This document shows positions 12,225 to 54,269 of a DNA stretch of 64,000 nucleotides, in pieces. Both the position numbers and the translations under genes were made by a program. Under the pieces are notes generated by a model that was not told where the DNA came from, made no database searches, and was given only the letters and a program-made list of their open reading frames with translations. The number at the start of each line of letters is the position of its first letter. The stretch's first letter is position 1. Origin of the DNA: Microvelia longipes (lineage: Eukaryota; Arthropoda; Insecta; Hemiptera; Veliidae); contig JACMZG010000008.1 of NCBI GenBank assembly GCA_018340805.1, positions 27,228,411 through 27,292,410 of the forward strand. The letters run 5' to 3'.

Positions 12225-14945
12225 TTAATTTCACTCCTGTACTAGCCATGCCTGAACATACACATTGCCCATTCTCCTCCATTCCTGCCTGTCTAGAGCA
12301 ACTCTCCTCCAGCACACCCTCCACAACATGTCATCATTTCTTTATCCCATTTAGCCTTCGGTCTTCCTTGTTCCTTTTGCCATCTCGTGGGTACCAGTCC
12401 ATGATTGCTTTTGTCCACCTGTTGTCCTTTACTCTTATTATATGTCCGGCCCACTCCACTTTTTTTCAATAATAATTTAGCAATGTCATCCAAGCCAGTC
12501 TGCTGTCTCACCCACTTGTTTGTTTTTTTTTTGCTTTTCTACTTATTTTTAACATACTCCGCTCCATTCTTCTTACCGTTATTCTCAATTTATTATATTG
12601 TATCATCAGTTAGAACCCATGTCTCGCATCCATATATAAGCACCGGCTTCACCACACTGTTCCATAGTTTCACCTTGTGTATGAGGTCCAACTCAGAACG
12701 AAATATCCTCCTGTATGTATTATAAGCATTCCATGCTAAACTTATTCACCTATTTATTTCTTTTTTAACGCCATCCTGTTTTGAAACCAGCTGTCCTAAG
12801 TAGATAAATTGGTTCACCACTTCAATATTTTTCCTCCAATATCTAATTCTATATTTTCTTTATAGTTCACTGTCATTACTTTGGTTTTTTTGACATTAAC
12901 TTTTAGTCCAATTTCGCGTGCAGCTACTACTAGTTCCTCTAACATGACTTTAACTTCTTTTTCATTTTTCCCTGTCAAAACTAAGTCATCCAAAACTTCA
13001 ACTTATTTAATAGTTTTCCTTGTATTTTTATTCCAAAATTTTGATCCCAGTCGAGCTTCTTAAATAACTTCTCCAGCGTTGCAGTAAAAATTTTGGCAGA
13101 AGGCACGTCTCCTTGCCTGAGCCCACGTTTAAGCTTAACAACTTTGACTTTTTCCAATCTTTATCTCCATCTCAGCTCCTTCATATACGTTTTTTAAAAT
13201 ATCAATGTAGTCTTGGTCTACATTGCTTTCTTCGAGGGCTTCGATGATACTATTTTGGAATAAGCTGTCAAACGCCTTTTCAAAATCTACAAACACTAAG
13301 ATCAAGGGAAAATTATACTCCTCTGCTTTAGAAATAAGTTGCTGAACTACAAATATAGCGTCTGAAGTAGAAAAGTTACTTTTGAACCCTACTTGATCAT
13401 CTGGAGTATTTTCATCAAGCTGTTTGCTAATTCTCTTAGTTATAATACTCATAAAAAGTTTATAAATTGTATAAAAATTTTATTTAAATCCTCCTTATCG
13501 CCTTTCTTGAATAAAAGAATTAGCTTTGACTTAAGCCAGTTGTGAGGCACTACTTTTTCTTCCAGTACTTGATTAAATAGTTCACAGAGTTCTTTTTGAG
13601 TCTTTCTCCACCTGCTTTAATCTCTTCATTCACAACTTCATCAATCCCTCCTGCTTTACCAGCTTTTAATTTTTTTTATACTGTATTTCTAATTCATCCA
13701 ACTTATTCTTTTAACATCCTCTCTCTTTTCACAATCCCTTGTTCATCTTTTCATCCTTCATTACCTTCCTTTCCATCTTTTGAGATCTCATACATTTCTT
13801 TAAGCTAGACCCGTTTGCTATTACAGTCTCTATTTCATCCATAGCTCTTTTATTTACCATTCTTGTATTTTATTTCTTATTTCTTTAGAAATATTAGTAA
13901 ATTCTTCATCCCTTACCTTCATCCTTCTTCGCTTAGTCATCAAATTTCTAATATTATTTGGTATCTTTTTTTCTTCCTTTTATCATTTTCTGTTAATATT
14001 CTTTTGTACTTTCTTTTAGTGCTTCTACAATCAATTTCTCTTTTTTTTTCTACATTTAAATGTTTCTCATTATATTTTTGCTAATTTTGCATTCTACTAT
14101 GCTTTCATACCTCTCGACTTCAGCTCTTCCAAACCTAATTTAATATATTTGTTGTTACCTTTATTTTTTCTAAATTTACAGTTTTCTATATTTATTATTG
14201 ATTTACTAGCTCGATGATCGCTTCCAATGTTGATTTGATTCTCAGTGTCCACATTTAGAATAGTGTTTTTCCTATTTGTTACCATGTAGTCTATTTCGTT
14301 AAAAGTAACCCCATCTGGGCTTGCCCAAGTCCATTTCCTCTCTGCTGGTTTGTTAAGAAGGTGTTCATGGCAAAAAGCTTGTTGTCTTCAAGGAAGAGAG
14401 CATTTTTATTCCTCTTTTATTTCTTACACCGAGTCCGTATTTTCCAATGGCTTCCTCCCCGTCAAATTCACCAAGCTTTGCATTCCAATCCCCTTGGATA
14501 TATATAAACCTGCTGCTATCTTCTTCTAGGGCTTGCTGTAATAAAGAATAGAACTGATCACATGCTTCTTCAGTAGAGTCGCTGGTAGGAGCGTATACTT
14601 GCAACAGTTTTATTCTTCCTTCTTTTCTTTCTTTAGGTTTCAACATAAGTTTGGAGATTCTGTGAGAATAGCATTTGAAAGATATTACTCTATTGCATAG
14701 GCTCTCGTGCACTATGAAACCAGTTCCACCATTGCTTCCTTCGCCGTTAAAAAAGAATCGTTTGCCATCATCTAAAATAATGCATCCTTCGCCATTTCGT
14801 CGGACTTCCGAGAGACCTATTCTACATTGTTTAATTCATCTATCAGTTCTCTTAGTTTGTTATCTCCTCTTAATGTTTGACAATTATAGCTATATACTTT
14901 AAGATATTTGTTTCTCCTTTTGTTTCGATCTATATTCATTTGTTG
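12225..14945 (-). mobile_element. decayed RTE-like LINE (endonuclease + RT)
   Basis: Read on the minus strand, the element begins near 14935. An AP endonuclease region follows: IGLSEVRRNGEG near 14800, GTGFIVHESL near 14710, LLQVYAPTSDS and QGDWNAKLGEFDGEE near 14600-14450. RT blocks at 13452-13135 carry DQVGFKSNFSTSDAIFVVQQ and VFVDFEKAFDSL. The C-terminal block near 12440-12300 reads RWTKAIMDWYPRD in conceptual frame, then KGRPKAKWD. This order and these motifs fit RTE-clade LINEs. Many frameshifts and stops make it a pseudogene. It lies in the same orientation as the next LINE. Confidence 0.8.
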
Positions 14946-15009
14946 CTATGCATTGTTATACTCTTCTTCCTCCTTTTCTTCTTGCTTAAGAATACTATAA
15001 ACTGTTGAA

Positions 15010-15880
15010 CTCAGATCCAAATTAGTAATTTCTTTTATTTTTTCTATTCCGTTCACATTTTTTATAAACAGCCCGAAACCGTCTCTCCAATAAAAATTGT
15101 GACTCTCCACAATCAATCTATTTTCGATTGTAGTTGAGGGAGCTTAAATAAAACTCTAATTGCTCTCTTTTGTAAATAAATATTCTATCTACAGAGGGAG
15201 CTCTGCCCCATATCATAGTACCATAAGATAGGAGAGAAAAGAAATGAGCATAATACATTATTCTTAATGAATTACTTGATAGTCAATTAGATGCCTTCCT
15301 AAGCATATAAATACTGGTACCTAATTTTTTAGCTAAATAATCTATATGGGACTCCCAAGAAACCTTGTTATCTAAATAGATGCCTAAAAATTTAAATGAA
15401 TTTAATGTATTAGATTTGAAATCAAAAAAATAAATTAACGTTTTTGTCGCTGTTAAGCTTAACCTTATTAGCATTAAACCAGTCTAGCAGAATATTAAAA
15501 GCAAGTGACTCGAGCTCTTTTTAAGTTTGAAAAGGATTTAGAAGTTAAAATAACCCCATAATCGTCAGCAAATAGAAATGCTGCAGCTAGGATATGGAGC
15601 ATGCAATATGGTAGATCATTAATGTAAATTAAAAATAAAATCGGACCCAATACAGACCCTTGCCTGACCCCATGTTGAATTTCCAGGAGACCTGAAAAAG
15701 AACCTCCAAGATCAACATACTGCTTCCAACCCTTCAGGTAGGAAATTATAAAGTTAACTGATTTTTCATCTAGCCCATAAAACTCTAATTTTTTTCTTAT
15801 GATTTCTAATTGTACTCCATCAAAAGCTTTTGAAAAATCAAAGAAATAAGCTAGAACTTTTTCAATATGACAGCAGAGCG
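15010..15880 (-). mobile_element. LINE reverse transcriptase fragment
   Basis: The minus-strand frame 15929-15495 carries AYFFDFSKAFDGV, YLKGWKQYVDL, HGVRQGSVLGPILFLIYIND and the catalytic block LFADDYGVI (usual F/YADD). After a frame break, 15474-15283 gives FKFLGIYLDNKVSWESHIDY, the post-RT block. Decayed sequence continues to about 15010 (YGT.IWG.AP). This belongs to the Jockey/CR1-like group, distinct from the RTE-like copy. The 5' end is truncated at about 15880, where R1-like tail sequence begins. Confidence 0.85.
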
Positions 15881-15934
15881 GCCCGAAGGAGCAAACGACG
15901 CAGCACAGCCAACCCTCACGCTTCATCATATTCT

Positions 15935-16035
15935 TAGGGCGAGCAAAGCGAGCATGAAGTAATGAGAATGAGCAAAGCTAATTCGACAAGGTGAAAAAGT
16001 TTCGAGGTACCGTGAACACGAATTTTTAATTCTTT
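15935..16035 (+). repeat. R1 tail fragment
   Basis: Contains 'ggcgagcaaagcgagcatga' and 'aaagtttcgaggtaccgtga', the terminal block of R1 without its upstream parts. Confidence 0.6.
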
Positions 16036-16539
16036 AAACACTCATTAATAATTTAATAAGCCAAAGAAACAATTTATTTTTCTTGTTACTGGATCACCAT
16101 ACACCTGGCTAAAAATGATTTATTAAACAAAATATTTTTTGGCTGTACTTATTTTTCTAAAACCCAAGAGGTAAATAGAATGCGTCGAATTGAATGATTT
16201 ATTGCTGAAAATGACAAGGAATGACGTCATTAATATTTATTTTTCTCGTTCATCATTAGCTCACGAAACATGCGTAAAAATAATACAACTGTTTAAAATG
16301 ACATAGATCAAAACGTATTCTAAAATTACTCAGAGTAATAAATAATATTAATTAGAATTGTATTTTAAGTAGTCTTTTAGAAGGTATATTTTAATTAATA
16401 ATTTTATAATGTATGAGTATAGTTTGTTTAAAGAATTTTGTTTAAAGAACTAACCACAAAATATTCTGAGAAATAAATACTATAGTGATTATTTATGATT
16501 TTTAATAGTTTTTTTGTATTGATAATTTTTTATAGAAGT

Positions 16540-16850
16540 CTAATAGCCGCGCAGTGAATGGGATTTACTCTGAACCTCGCTATCAAACATTGTTAATTAA
16601 TTGAAAGAAATCTTGAGTAATAATTATACAGAATTAATATAATCCCAGTCAAATAGATCTTAGTGTGTTTTACAGACAGCGTTAATTCCCATGAGATAAA
16701 ACGTTTATAGCAAACGTATAGCATAAGCAAAGCGGGATGAAAACGTATTTAAGACAAATCTGATTGATCAAATTTATATTCTATTGAGTTTTATAGTTGT
16801 GAATTGGTTATTAAGAACTTCAAGATCTTTTAAGTTTATTATCAGATAAA
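16540..16850 (+). promoter_or_regulatory. putative promoter and non-coding first exon of peptide gene
   Basis: A strong splice donor 'aaaggtaagtaaa' at about 16850 and an acceptor 'caattgttttag' ending at 17692 imply a 5' UTR intron before the peptide start. Upstream lie AT-rich TATA-like words ('acgtttatagc' near 16702, 'tatttaag' near 16746). GGGA/TCCC half-sites occur at about 16560 (gggatttact), 16643 (atcccag) and 16688 (attccca). They resemble insect NF-kappaB half-sites but none matches the full consensus. The transcription start is not determined. Confidence 0.35.
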
Positions 16851-17339
16851 GGTAAGTAAATCTTTGTCAATGTTGTCTAATGTTCTAAAAAGGTGTATTT
16901 TACTTTCTATTCTTTCTTATACAGGGTACTTCGAAAGTCTCACTAGTCTTAATTTTTGAACCCTATAAGATAGTATATTTTAAACCTAGGGTTCAGCATT
17001 GTGCATAGTGAAGTTTATTTTTTTGTATAGACCATTTAAGCACAGCGCCATTTGAAGCGTAAGGTCGATGGAGCCTTACTACACCTATAACTTAAACATT
17101 TCAAATTTAACCCTGTATGTTTTATTTCATATTATAATTCTATGACCAAAATAATCACTAGGTATTTTTCTCTAAGACATTTTTTCAAAAATGTCAGAGG
17201 GCGCCAAAAAATGTATAATGGTTGATTTGTATTCAATTTTTTCCATGTCTAATAATTTGCCTCCTATAAAAGGACAAAAATGTGAATGAGCGCCAAAAAA
17301 AAAAAATTATATTAAATTATGGCGTTTCGTGTACTTTAG

Positions 17340-17657
17340 GTGAAATTAATAATGTTTTTCTCTCTGATATTTTTCTCCACCACTTATAATTTTCTTTTAA
17401 CTTTATTTTTTGGGCGACCGTATACTTACTCTTTTGTTTACTCCTTACTCATCTTACTGTTCATTACTCATGTTACTACTCTTTACTCTTCTTACTTCTC
17501 GCTTAATCTTACTCGTATTATTACTTCTCACTACTCTTACTTCTCTATTCATCTTACTACTCTTTTAATCTTACTGCTCCTTATTAGTCTCTTACAATTA
17601 ATCCTACTAATATTATTTATTTTTATATTTATTTATACATATTTTATTACTATTTAA
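17340..17657 (+). repeat. pyrimidine-rich degenerate (CTTACT)n tract
   Basis: Runs of 'ttactcttactt' and 'ctactctt' units inside the 5' UTR intron of the peptide gene. The open frame across it is low-complexity and has no homology I recognise. Confidence 0.7.
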
Positions 17658-17695
17658 TTTCATTAATGAAGTAAAATTTACAATTGTTTTAGGAA

Positions 17696-17770
17696 ATGCA
17701 TCTAAAGGGTATTTTAATATTTCTGATCGCTCTCATCCTCAGCGTTATTGCTTCACCGATGCCTCAAACT
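17696..17770 (+). CDS. small secreted peptide, exon 1 (signal peptide)
   Basis: Encodes 25 residues, MHLKGILIFLIALILSVIAS then PMPQT: a basic N-terminus, a 14-residue hydrophobic core and a plausible signal-peptidase site after VIAS. It sits four bases after a good splice acceptor, so the upstream exon is non-coding. It ends at a consensus donor (act|gtgagt) in phase 0, matching the phase of the exon at 19458. The exon is too short and hydrophobic-rich to be chance, given that both splice junctions work. Confidence 0.8.
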
Positions 17771-17997
17771 GTGAGTTACATTCAGTTACAGCCGTTTAAT
17801 TAATATGTTATTAACGCTTGTCTTTTGATATTGGTTCAGTGAAAAATATTTATTCTGCTCTTCCACTGTAAAAGCGATTGGCTCTTCACCAATCGCCTGG
17901 GGCAAATCTTTTGGCATGAGGCATAGCAAACTCGTGTTAAAGGTACTCAATTCCAAGCTGAAGATCTCCTAAGCAGATGGAATCTTAGAACAGTAAC

Positions 17998-18540
17998 CTT
18001 AGAATAATACTATTTATAGAAGGAGCACTACTGATAACACGAAAGGCGGTTCACTGGTGCACCTAAGTAATGCTGCCACCCTAACAATATACAAATTCCT
18101 AAAAAAACAGTTGGCAATACTTCCGGTTGCTGAATTATTATGTTCTATTATTAATTAATGTTTGATTATTCATAAAATACTAATATAAATATCGGTGCAT
18201 TACAATATTTTAAGCATATTAAAATGTAGTTTAACGTATTTATTAAAATTATATATAAAAAGTAGTCCTCGTCAACTAAATGTAGATTCTTGTATTCCAC
18301 CACCCTTTTGCCATCTAAGACTAGTTTTATTAAATACTCAACAGGTGTTTTAAGTTATTATATTTGTTCTTTACGATCTTTCTTCATTAATAGATATTTA
18401 TGACAAATATTTAAAATAATGTTTTGTTGTCTGGTTGGCAGCATTACTTAGGTGCACCAGTCAACCGGCTTTCGTGTTATCAGTGGAATTACATTGTGTT
18501 TACGGTCCTGTGCTCCTTCTATGTATAGTATTATTCTAAG
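17998..18540. mobile_element. hAT-like MITE with 8-bp target duplication
   Basis: 543-bp foldback element in the intron of the peptide gene. Its ends are CTTAGAATAATACTAT... and the inverse ...ATAGTATTATTCTAAG, and the long inverted repeats (over 80 bp, left one with a small deletion) include 'ggtgcacctaagtaatgctg'. It is flanked by ACAGTAAC at 17990-17997 and 18541-18548. An 8-bp target duplication and non-coding interior point to a hAT-superfamily MITE. A partial second copy lies at 47645-48040. Confidence 0.85.
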
Positions 18541-19457
18541 ACAGTAACTGAGCAACTATATAGTCACTGTCACTTCGCAAGTATCTTCATACTATTGGTG
18601 TTTTTATAGAGAACCCAGTATAAAGGCCTGAATCGTATAAAGCCTCATACTTTTGAGAAGTTAGGACTTAGATCTTTAAAGGTAAGGTTCTCTAATTTTG
18701 GTAGCCGCAAAGATTGTCTCTATCAATGGATCAGTGGTTAAAAATATTTTGGATCTAGTTTGGGAAAAAGTATTATTCTGATCCAGAGTATTTGAGTTGT
18801 CATTACAAAATATCTTAGGTCGCAGTCCGTATGGGGTTTGGAAGGACTCTAACCCACCACAATGATAATAGTAATTATTGCAGGTCTTATATCTTGGATA
18901 TAACCAAGTTTATATCTTGGATATAAACTAGATATTAAAATTCTATGATTTAGATTTATGTTTAACATTTTGTAAGATGGAAATTATTGCTTATTATTTA
19001 ATTATACGTTCAGTTTAAGTTCTGTTACATAACTTTAAGAAGGGTTAATAAAACGCTATTAGAGAACTCCATGCTCTCAAGTTGTGCCTTAGTTGCGATT
19101 CTTACCTGTGCAGGGTGTAATGAACCATACATTGTTTACAGTTTTAAAATATAGGGAAAGTAATGTTTACGCTTATCATGTTATTTGTATCTTTCCTCTC
19201 TGAAAAATAAAAATAAGTTGATGAGTTCAAAGAAGGTTTTTAATTTGCATTTTATTTTTTTAAGAAAAGTGAAAACAACATAAATTAACATTATAGTTAT
19301 AAATGAGACTGTTATATTCTTGCTACATTTACATAATGTCTAATTCAGTAATATAAATGTATGAACAGTTTAAACTTTTTCTTAATGCAATAGTTGTCCC
19401 ATTTTTAAGGAATAAAGGGGGCAAAATTAAAATTAAACCATAAAATGGCGGTTTCAG

Positions 19458-19613
19458 GTTATAGAGAAGAAAGAATGGAAGACTGAAGACAGCAAAGCTT
19501 TGCTACAATCTATAAAATCATCAGGTTTCAGAGGAGGGTTTTACTCTGGACCATCTCAGCCCATCGCTAATCATGGTGTCAACTTCCAGTTTGAACATAC
19601 TTTCAGAGGATAG
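19458..19613 (+). CDS. small secreted peptide, exon 2 (mature peptide)
   Basis: Begins after acceptor 'ggcggtttcag' and encodes 51 residues to a TAG stop, giving a 76-residue precursor. The mature part starts charged (VIEKKEWKTEDSK) and ends Gly/Phe-rich: SGFRGGFYSGPSQPIANHG, then VNFQFEHTFRG. There are no cysteines. A Gly/aromatic C-terminal half after a signal peptide resembles inducible glycine-rich antimicrobial peptides (attacin/diptericin/coleoptericin-like in style), but I cannot align it to any family. The last residue is Gly, so C-terminal amidation and a peptide-hormone role remain alternatives. Expression and function are inferred only. Confidence 0.75.
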   Translation, partial: VIEKKEWKTEDSKALLQSIKSSGFRGGFYSGPSQPIANHGVNFQFEHTFRG

Positions 19614-19781
19614 AACCAAGGAGACTCATTGTCATCTTGCATCACTCAATTCAGTACCTGTTTATGTTAATGTTTTTTTATTGTAAATATTTACGCCGAG
19701 GCTTTTTTTAAAAAAATGTATTATAGTAATATAATTTTGTCCATTATTTTTATATATTTCATAGTGTTCGAATAAGTATTC

Positions 19782-19787
19782 AATAAA
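19782..19787 (+). terminator. polyadenylation signal of peptide gene
   Basis: AATAAA about 170 bases after the TAG stop, in A-rich sequence; the first such hexamer downstream. Confidence 0.6.
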
Positions 19788-20004
19788 AAATAAAAAAAAT
19801 ATAATTGAATTGTTTTTAAGCTGTAAAATGTTTCACCTAAAATTTCAACAATAGTGGATATATTATGGTACTAAGCAGCAAAATAGAATTATTGAGGTGA
19901 GTGTAAAACCCTCAAGTCGTAGGCGAGAATAGGATATCAGTGTAGGAGATCAGTGTCTTACGAACAAAGTACATCAAACTAAATACAAAAAACAAAATAA
20001 ATAA

Positions 20005-20190
20005 CATTTTCACGTTTTATGATTTTTTGAAATCTTTGCTGTCATTATTGCGAGTAGTGTCGTCATAAACAAATATTTTTGGACAACTTGACCTATAGAT
20101 TAAGTTTTGTTCAAAGATTTAACTTTCTAGTATAAAACACACTGGGAGCTGCGATGATAATAGACACACAAATATAAACTAACTTAGATT
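20005..20190 (-). repeat. R1 fragment (minus)
   Basis: Minus-strand match to R1 landmarks ('atcatcgcagctcccagtg', 'gacactactcgcaataatga'). The remaining 19.79-21.25 kb holds no recognisable exon. The missing first exon of receptor gene A was looked for here and not found. Confidence 0.65.
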
Positions 20191-21254
20191 AGTGTTGGGC
20201 TGGATTTACTAATATGAGCAAAATCTCCTGGTTTGCTAATCTCCGCACAAGAATGTATCGTATCATGATAACTTTCAAGCTCTTTGTTTAATAGGAATAA
20301 ATATTGTTACAGTATCAATCATATGGATCTACGAAAGCCGATTGTTTTAAAAATATAACCTTACTCAATAACGTCATTATTTATTAATTATTAAACTAAT
20401 CAAACTTAAAAATATGTCCCATCAAAAACTGTCCCAAAAAAATCTTTACCTTTACGTTGTTTCCTTGCTTTATCAATGTTAATCATAGTTTTGCGTGGAG
20501 CTAATAATGTCTAATTAAGCACCACATTAAATAAATAAATAAATAACGTCATTAATATTTTAAAATTTAACTGGGGGCAAAGGGTTCGTGAAAAGAGCCG
20601 TAATTCATACTTTATGACATGCTGAATCGAATGACACCGACTACGAGTAGCGGCTAAGGGAAAAATGCCTCATATTTTGTTTTTGAAGGAAAATTACAGT
20701 GGGTATTCTGAAACATTCCCAGGTTACGCTCCCAGTTTTTTAAGATCTTTGTTTAAATAAATTATCGTTAACTATAGAATTAACTTGTAGCATAATATAA
20801 TAGTTTCCATGACCACTTAGTTTTTTTCCGCAGGGGTTATACCCAAATAAGCCGCAAGGCTTTAAACATGCGTTATTATTATTATTCTGGAACATAATCT
20901 ACTCAAGAGATTATCTAGTTGGAAGACTTAAGTATCAAGTACAAGTTCGAATGTTTTGATACCCAAGTCTTACTCCAACTAATTTAATAATATCTCGCTC
21001 TCTTAAATATATTTTCGTTGAGTAACAGCAATGTTTTAACGCCAATAATTTAATAATTCATAATACATCGTTTCTATACGGACAATGGGTTGATTAAAAC
21101 AGTGTAAATAAATCTAACCCATTGATCTACTATAGTATGTAATATAGGGGAACATCAATCAGGCATCCCTCTGATCTCCACACCTAATCTTGTAGTTCTT
21201 AGTCTTTGATGTCAATTTGTTTACGCTGGATTGATTGAAGGTTTTATGTTTCAG

Positions 21255-52328
<31,074 letters not shown>

Positions 52329-52581
52329 AAATATTCCTAACTTCTAATTTTGCGAATTAAATTATAAAATTTGACGTCATACTCTCTAATTATAAAAATA
52401 ACATATATACTATAAGAAGAACATATGTATAGAAGATACGATTTTTAATTATAATAATCCTATCAGTGTCTTAACATATTTAAAGTAAACTCATTAATTT
52501 TTTCATATTAAAACATTAGTTATTTTTTTAAAAGGCAGTAAATTGTTAGAAAGAGAAAATCTAAATATAATTTAATTTTAA

Positions 52582-52631
52582 TTGAACCTAAATTTGATTT
52601 GGGTTTTAACCCAAATCAAATTTAGGTTCAA
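52582..52631 (+). repeat. 50-bp perfect palindrome in 3' UTR of gene A
   Basis: Two exact 24-nt arms (ttgaacctaaatttgatttg... ) around TT, 254 bases after the stop and before the poly(A) signal. The transcript should form a perfect hairpin. Confidence 0.9.
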
Positions 52632-53011
52632 CCCTAACTTGTGCCTACTTGTTTGGAGTAAAGAAATGGTTATTCCGCTTCGGCCCTTACATTGCTAGTA
52701 AGGGCTTCTGCTTGATTCAGATATTTTTCGTTACTTGTGGAAGAAACCCAAACATTTACTCCATAGATGACAATCTAATGTCCTATTAGAATTACATAAA
52801 GTCTAATCATAAATTAAATTAGATATTTGTTTCGTGTGTTAGGTTTTAAGGTAGATTTATTGTGACGAAGCTTAAAATCTAATTATTTAAGCTTAGTATT
52901 CCTTTTATAGATCAAATATTTTGTAAATATTGGTGTTTTTAGATCAATAATAATTTATTTTTATTGTTTTAATTCTGGTGAATTAAATTGTTTTGTGAAT
53001 TTTGGTGAAAT

Positions 53012-53017
53012 AATAAA
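53012..53017 (+). terminator. polyadenylation signal of gene A
   Basis: AATAAA about 685 bases after the stop, followed by T-rich sequence. Earlier ATTAAA-like words exist, so 3'-end choice is uncertain. Confidence 0.55.
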
Positions 53018-53142
53018 TACTTTTTATTAATATAGGTGTTGTCATTTATAAAAATTCAGGTATCTCTGTTTTATTATTTACAACTTCTTCATAATTCAGT
53101 TATGGCTTTTATATTATTTACGACGTAATAATAAACCGGTGC

Positions 53143-53535
<393 letters not shown>

Positions 53536-54172
53536 GTTGTTATTTACGACATCTTCGTACTTCAGTTATCCCTGTTTTATTATTTACGACAGCTTCGTAC
53601 TTCAGTTGTCTGTTCAATCACGCAGTATTAATATGTTCGTAAACACGAAAGCACATGCTTAATAAAGCATGCCTACATATATTTCAAATGCCTGCATCAT
53701 TTGAAATATATTTACAAAAACATTTGGTTTTACGAAATGCAAAATGAGTTTTACGGCTGGCTCTTGGGCTATAGGGACTATGAACTCGCTATATGTAACG
53801 AATTTGAAAAAAAAAGAATATCGTTTAAAATAATTTTAACTAAAGACTAAAAGCTTTTCAGCTATAAAGATGAAAGAGTTAGAGATAAGTTTTCAGTGTA
53901 TAGCTTTCTTCGTATTATTGCAGTTTTTTTATACGAAAATAGACTTTATAGCTTACAGATGTTGTACTCGTGACATAATTTTAGCGATGATCTAAATCCA
54001 GTAAACTACATTCAATATAATTAAGATATTCCTCTTTCTTCAGAATACATTTTAGACTCCAAAGCCACTTATTAGCTAATTTAAAGGTACCATAATTTGG
54101 TTCCTAAATTAGCTATTTCTATGTGTTTAATTTTTCAAATGACCATGAAATAGTTAGTGATTAAATACGAAG

Positions 54173-54269
54173 GCTATAATCTGTTGTCATAATGTTTGTA
54201 ATTACATAGTAGTAATGAATGCATTACTACTATTTAAACACATACAACCTAATGACAACTGATTATAGC
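54173..54269. repeat. 97-bp imperfect palindrome
   Basis: Arms 'gctataatctgttgtcat' and inverse 'atgacaactgattatagc' pair with the centre 'agtagtaatgaatgcattac'. Confidence 0.8.

Noticed and set aside
11881..12324. Long open frames on both strands ([20 protein letters not shown])
   Set aside because: Pure products of the (TA)n/(ACAT)n microsatellite; no start context, domain or splice support.
17340..17657. 105-residue hydrophobic open frame
   Set aside because: Low-complexity pyrimidine-rich repeat inside an intron; hydrophobicity follows from T-rich codons.
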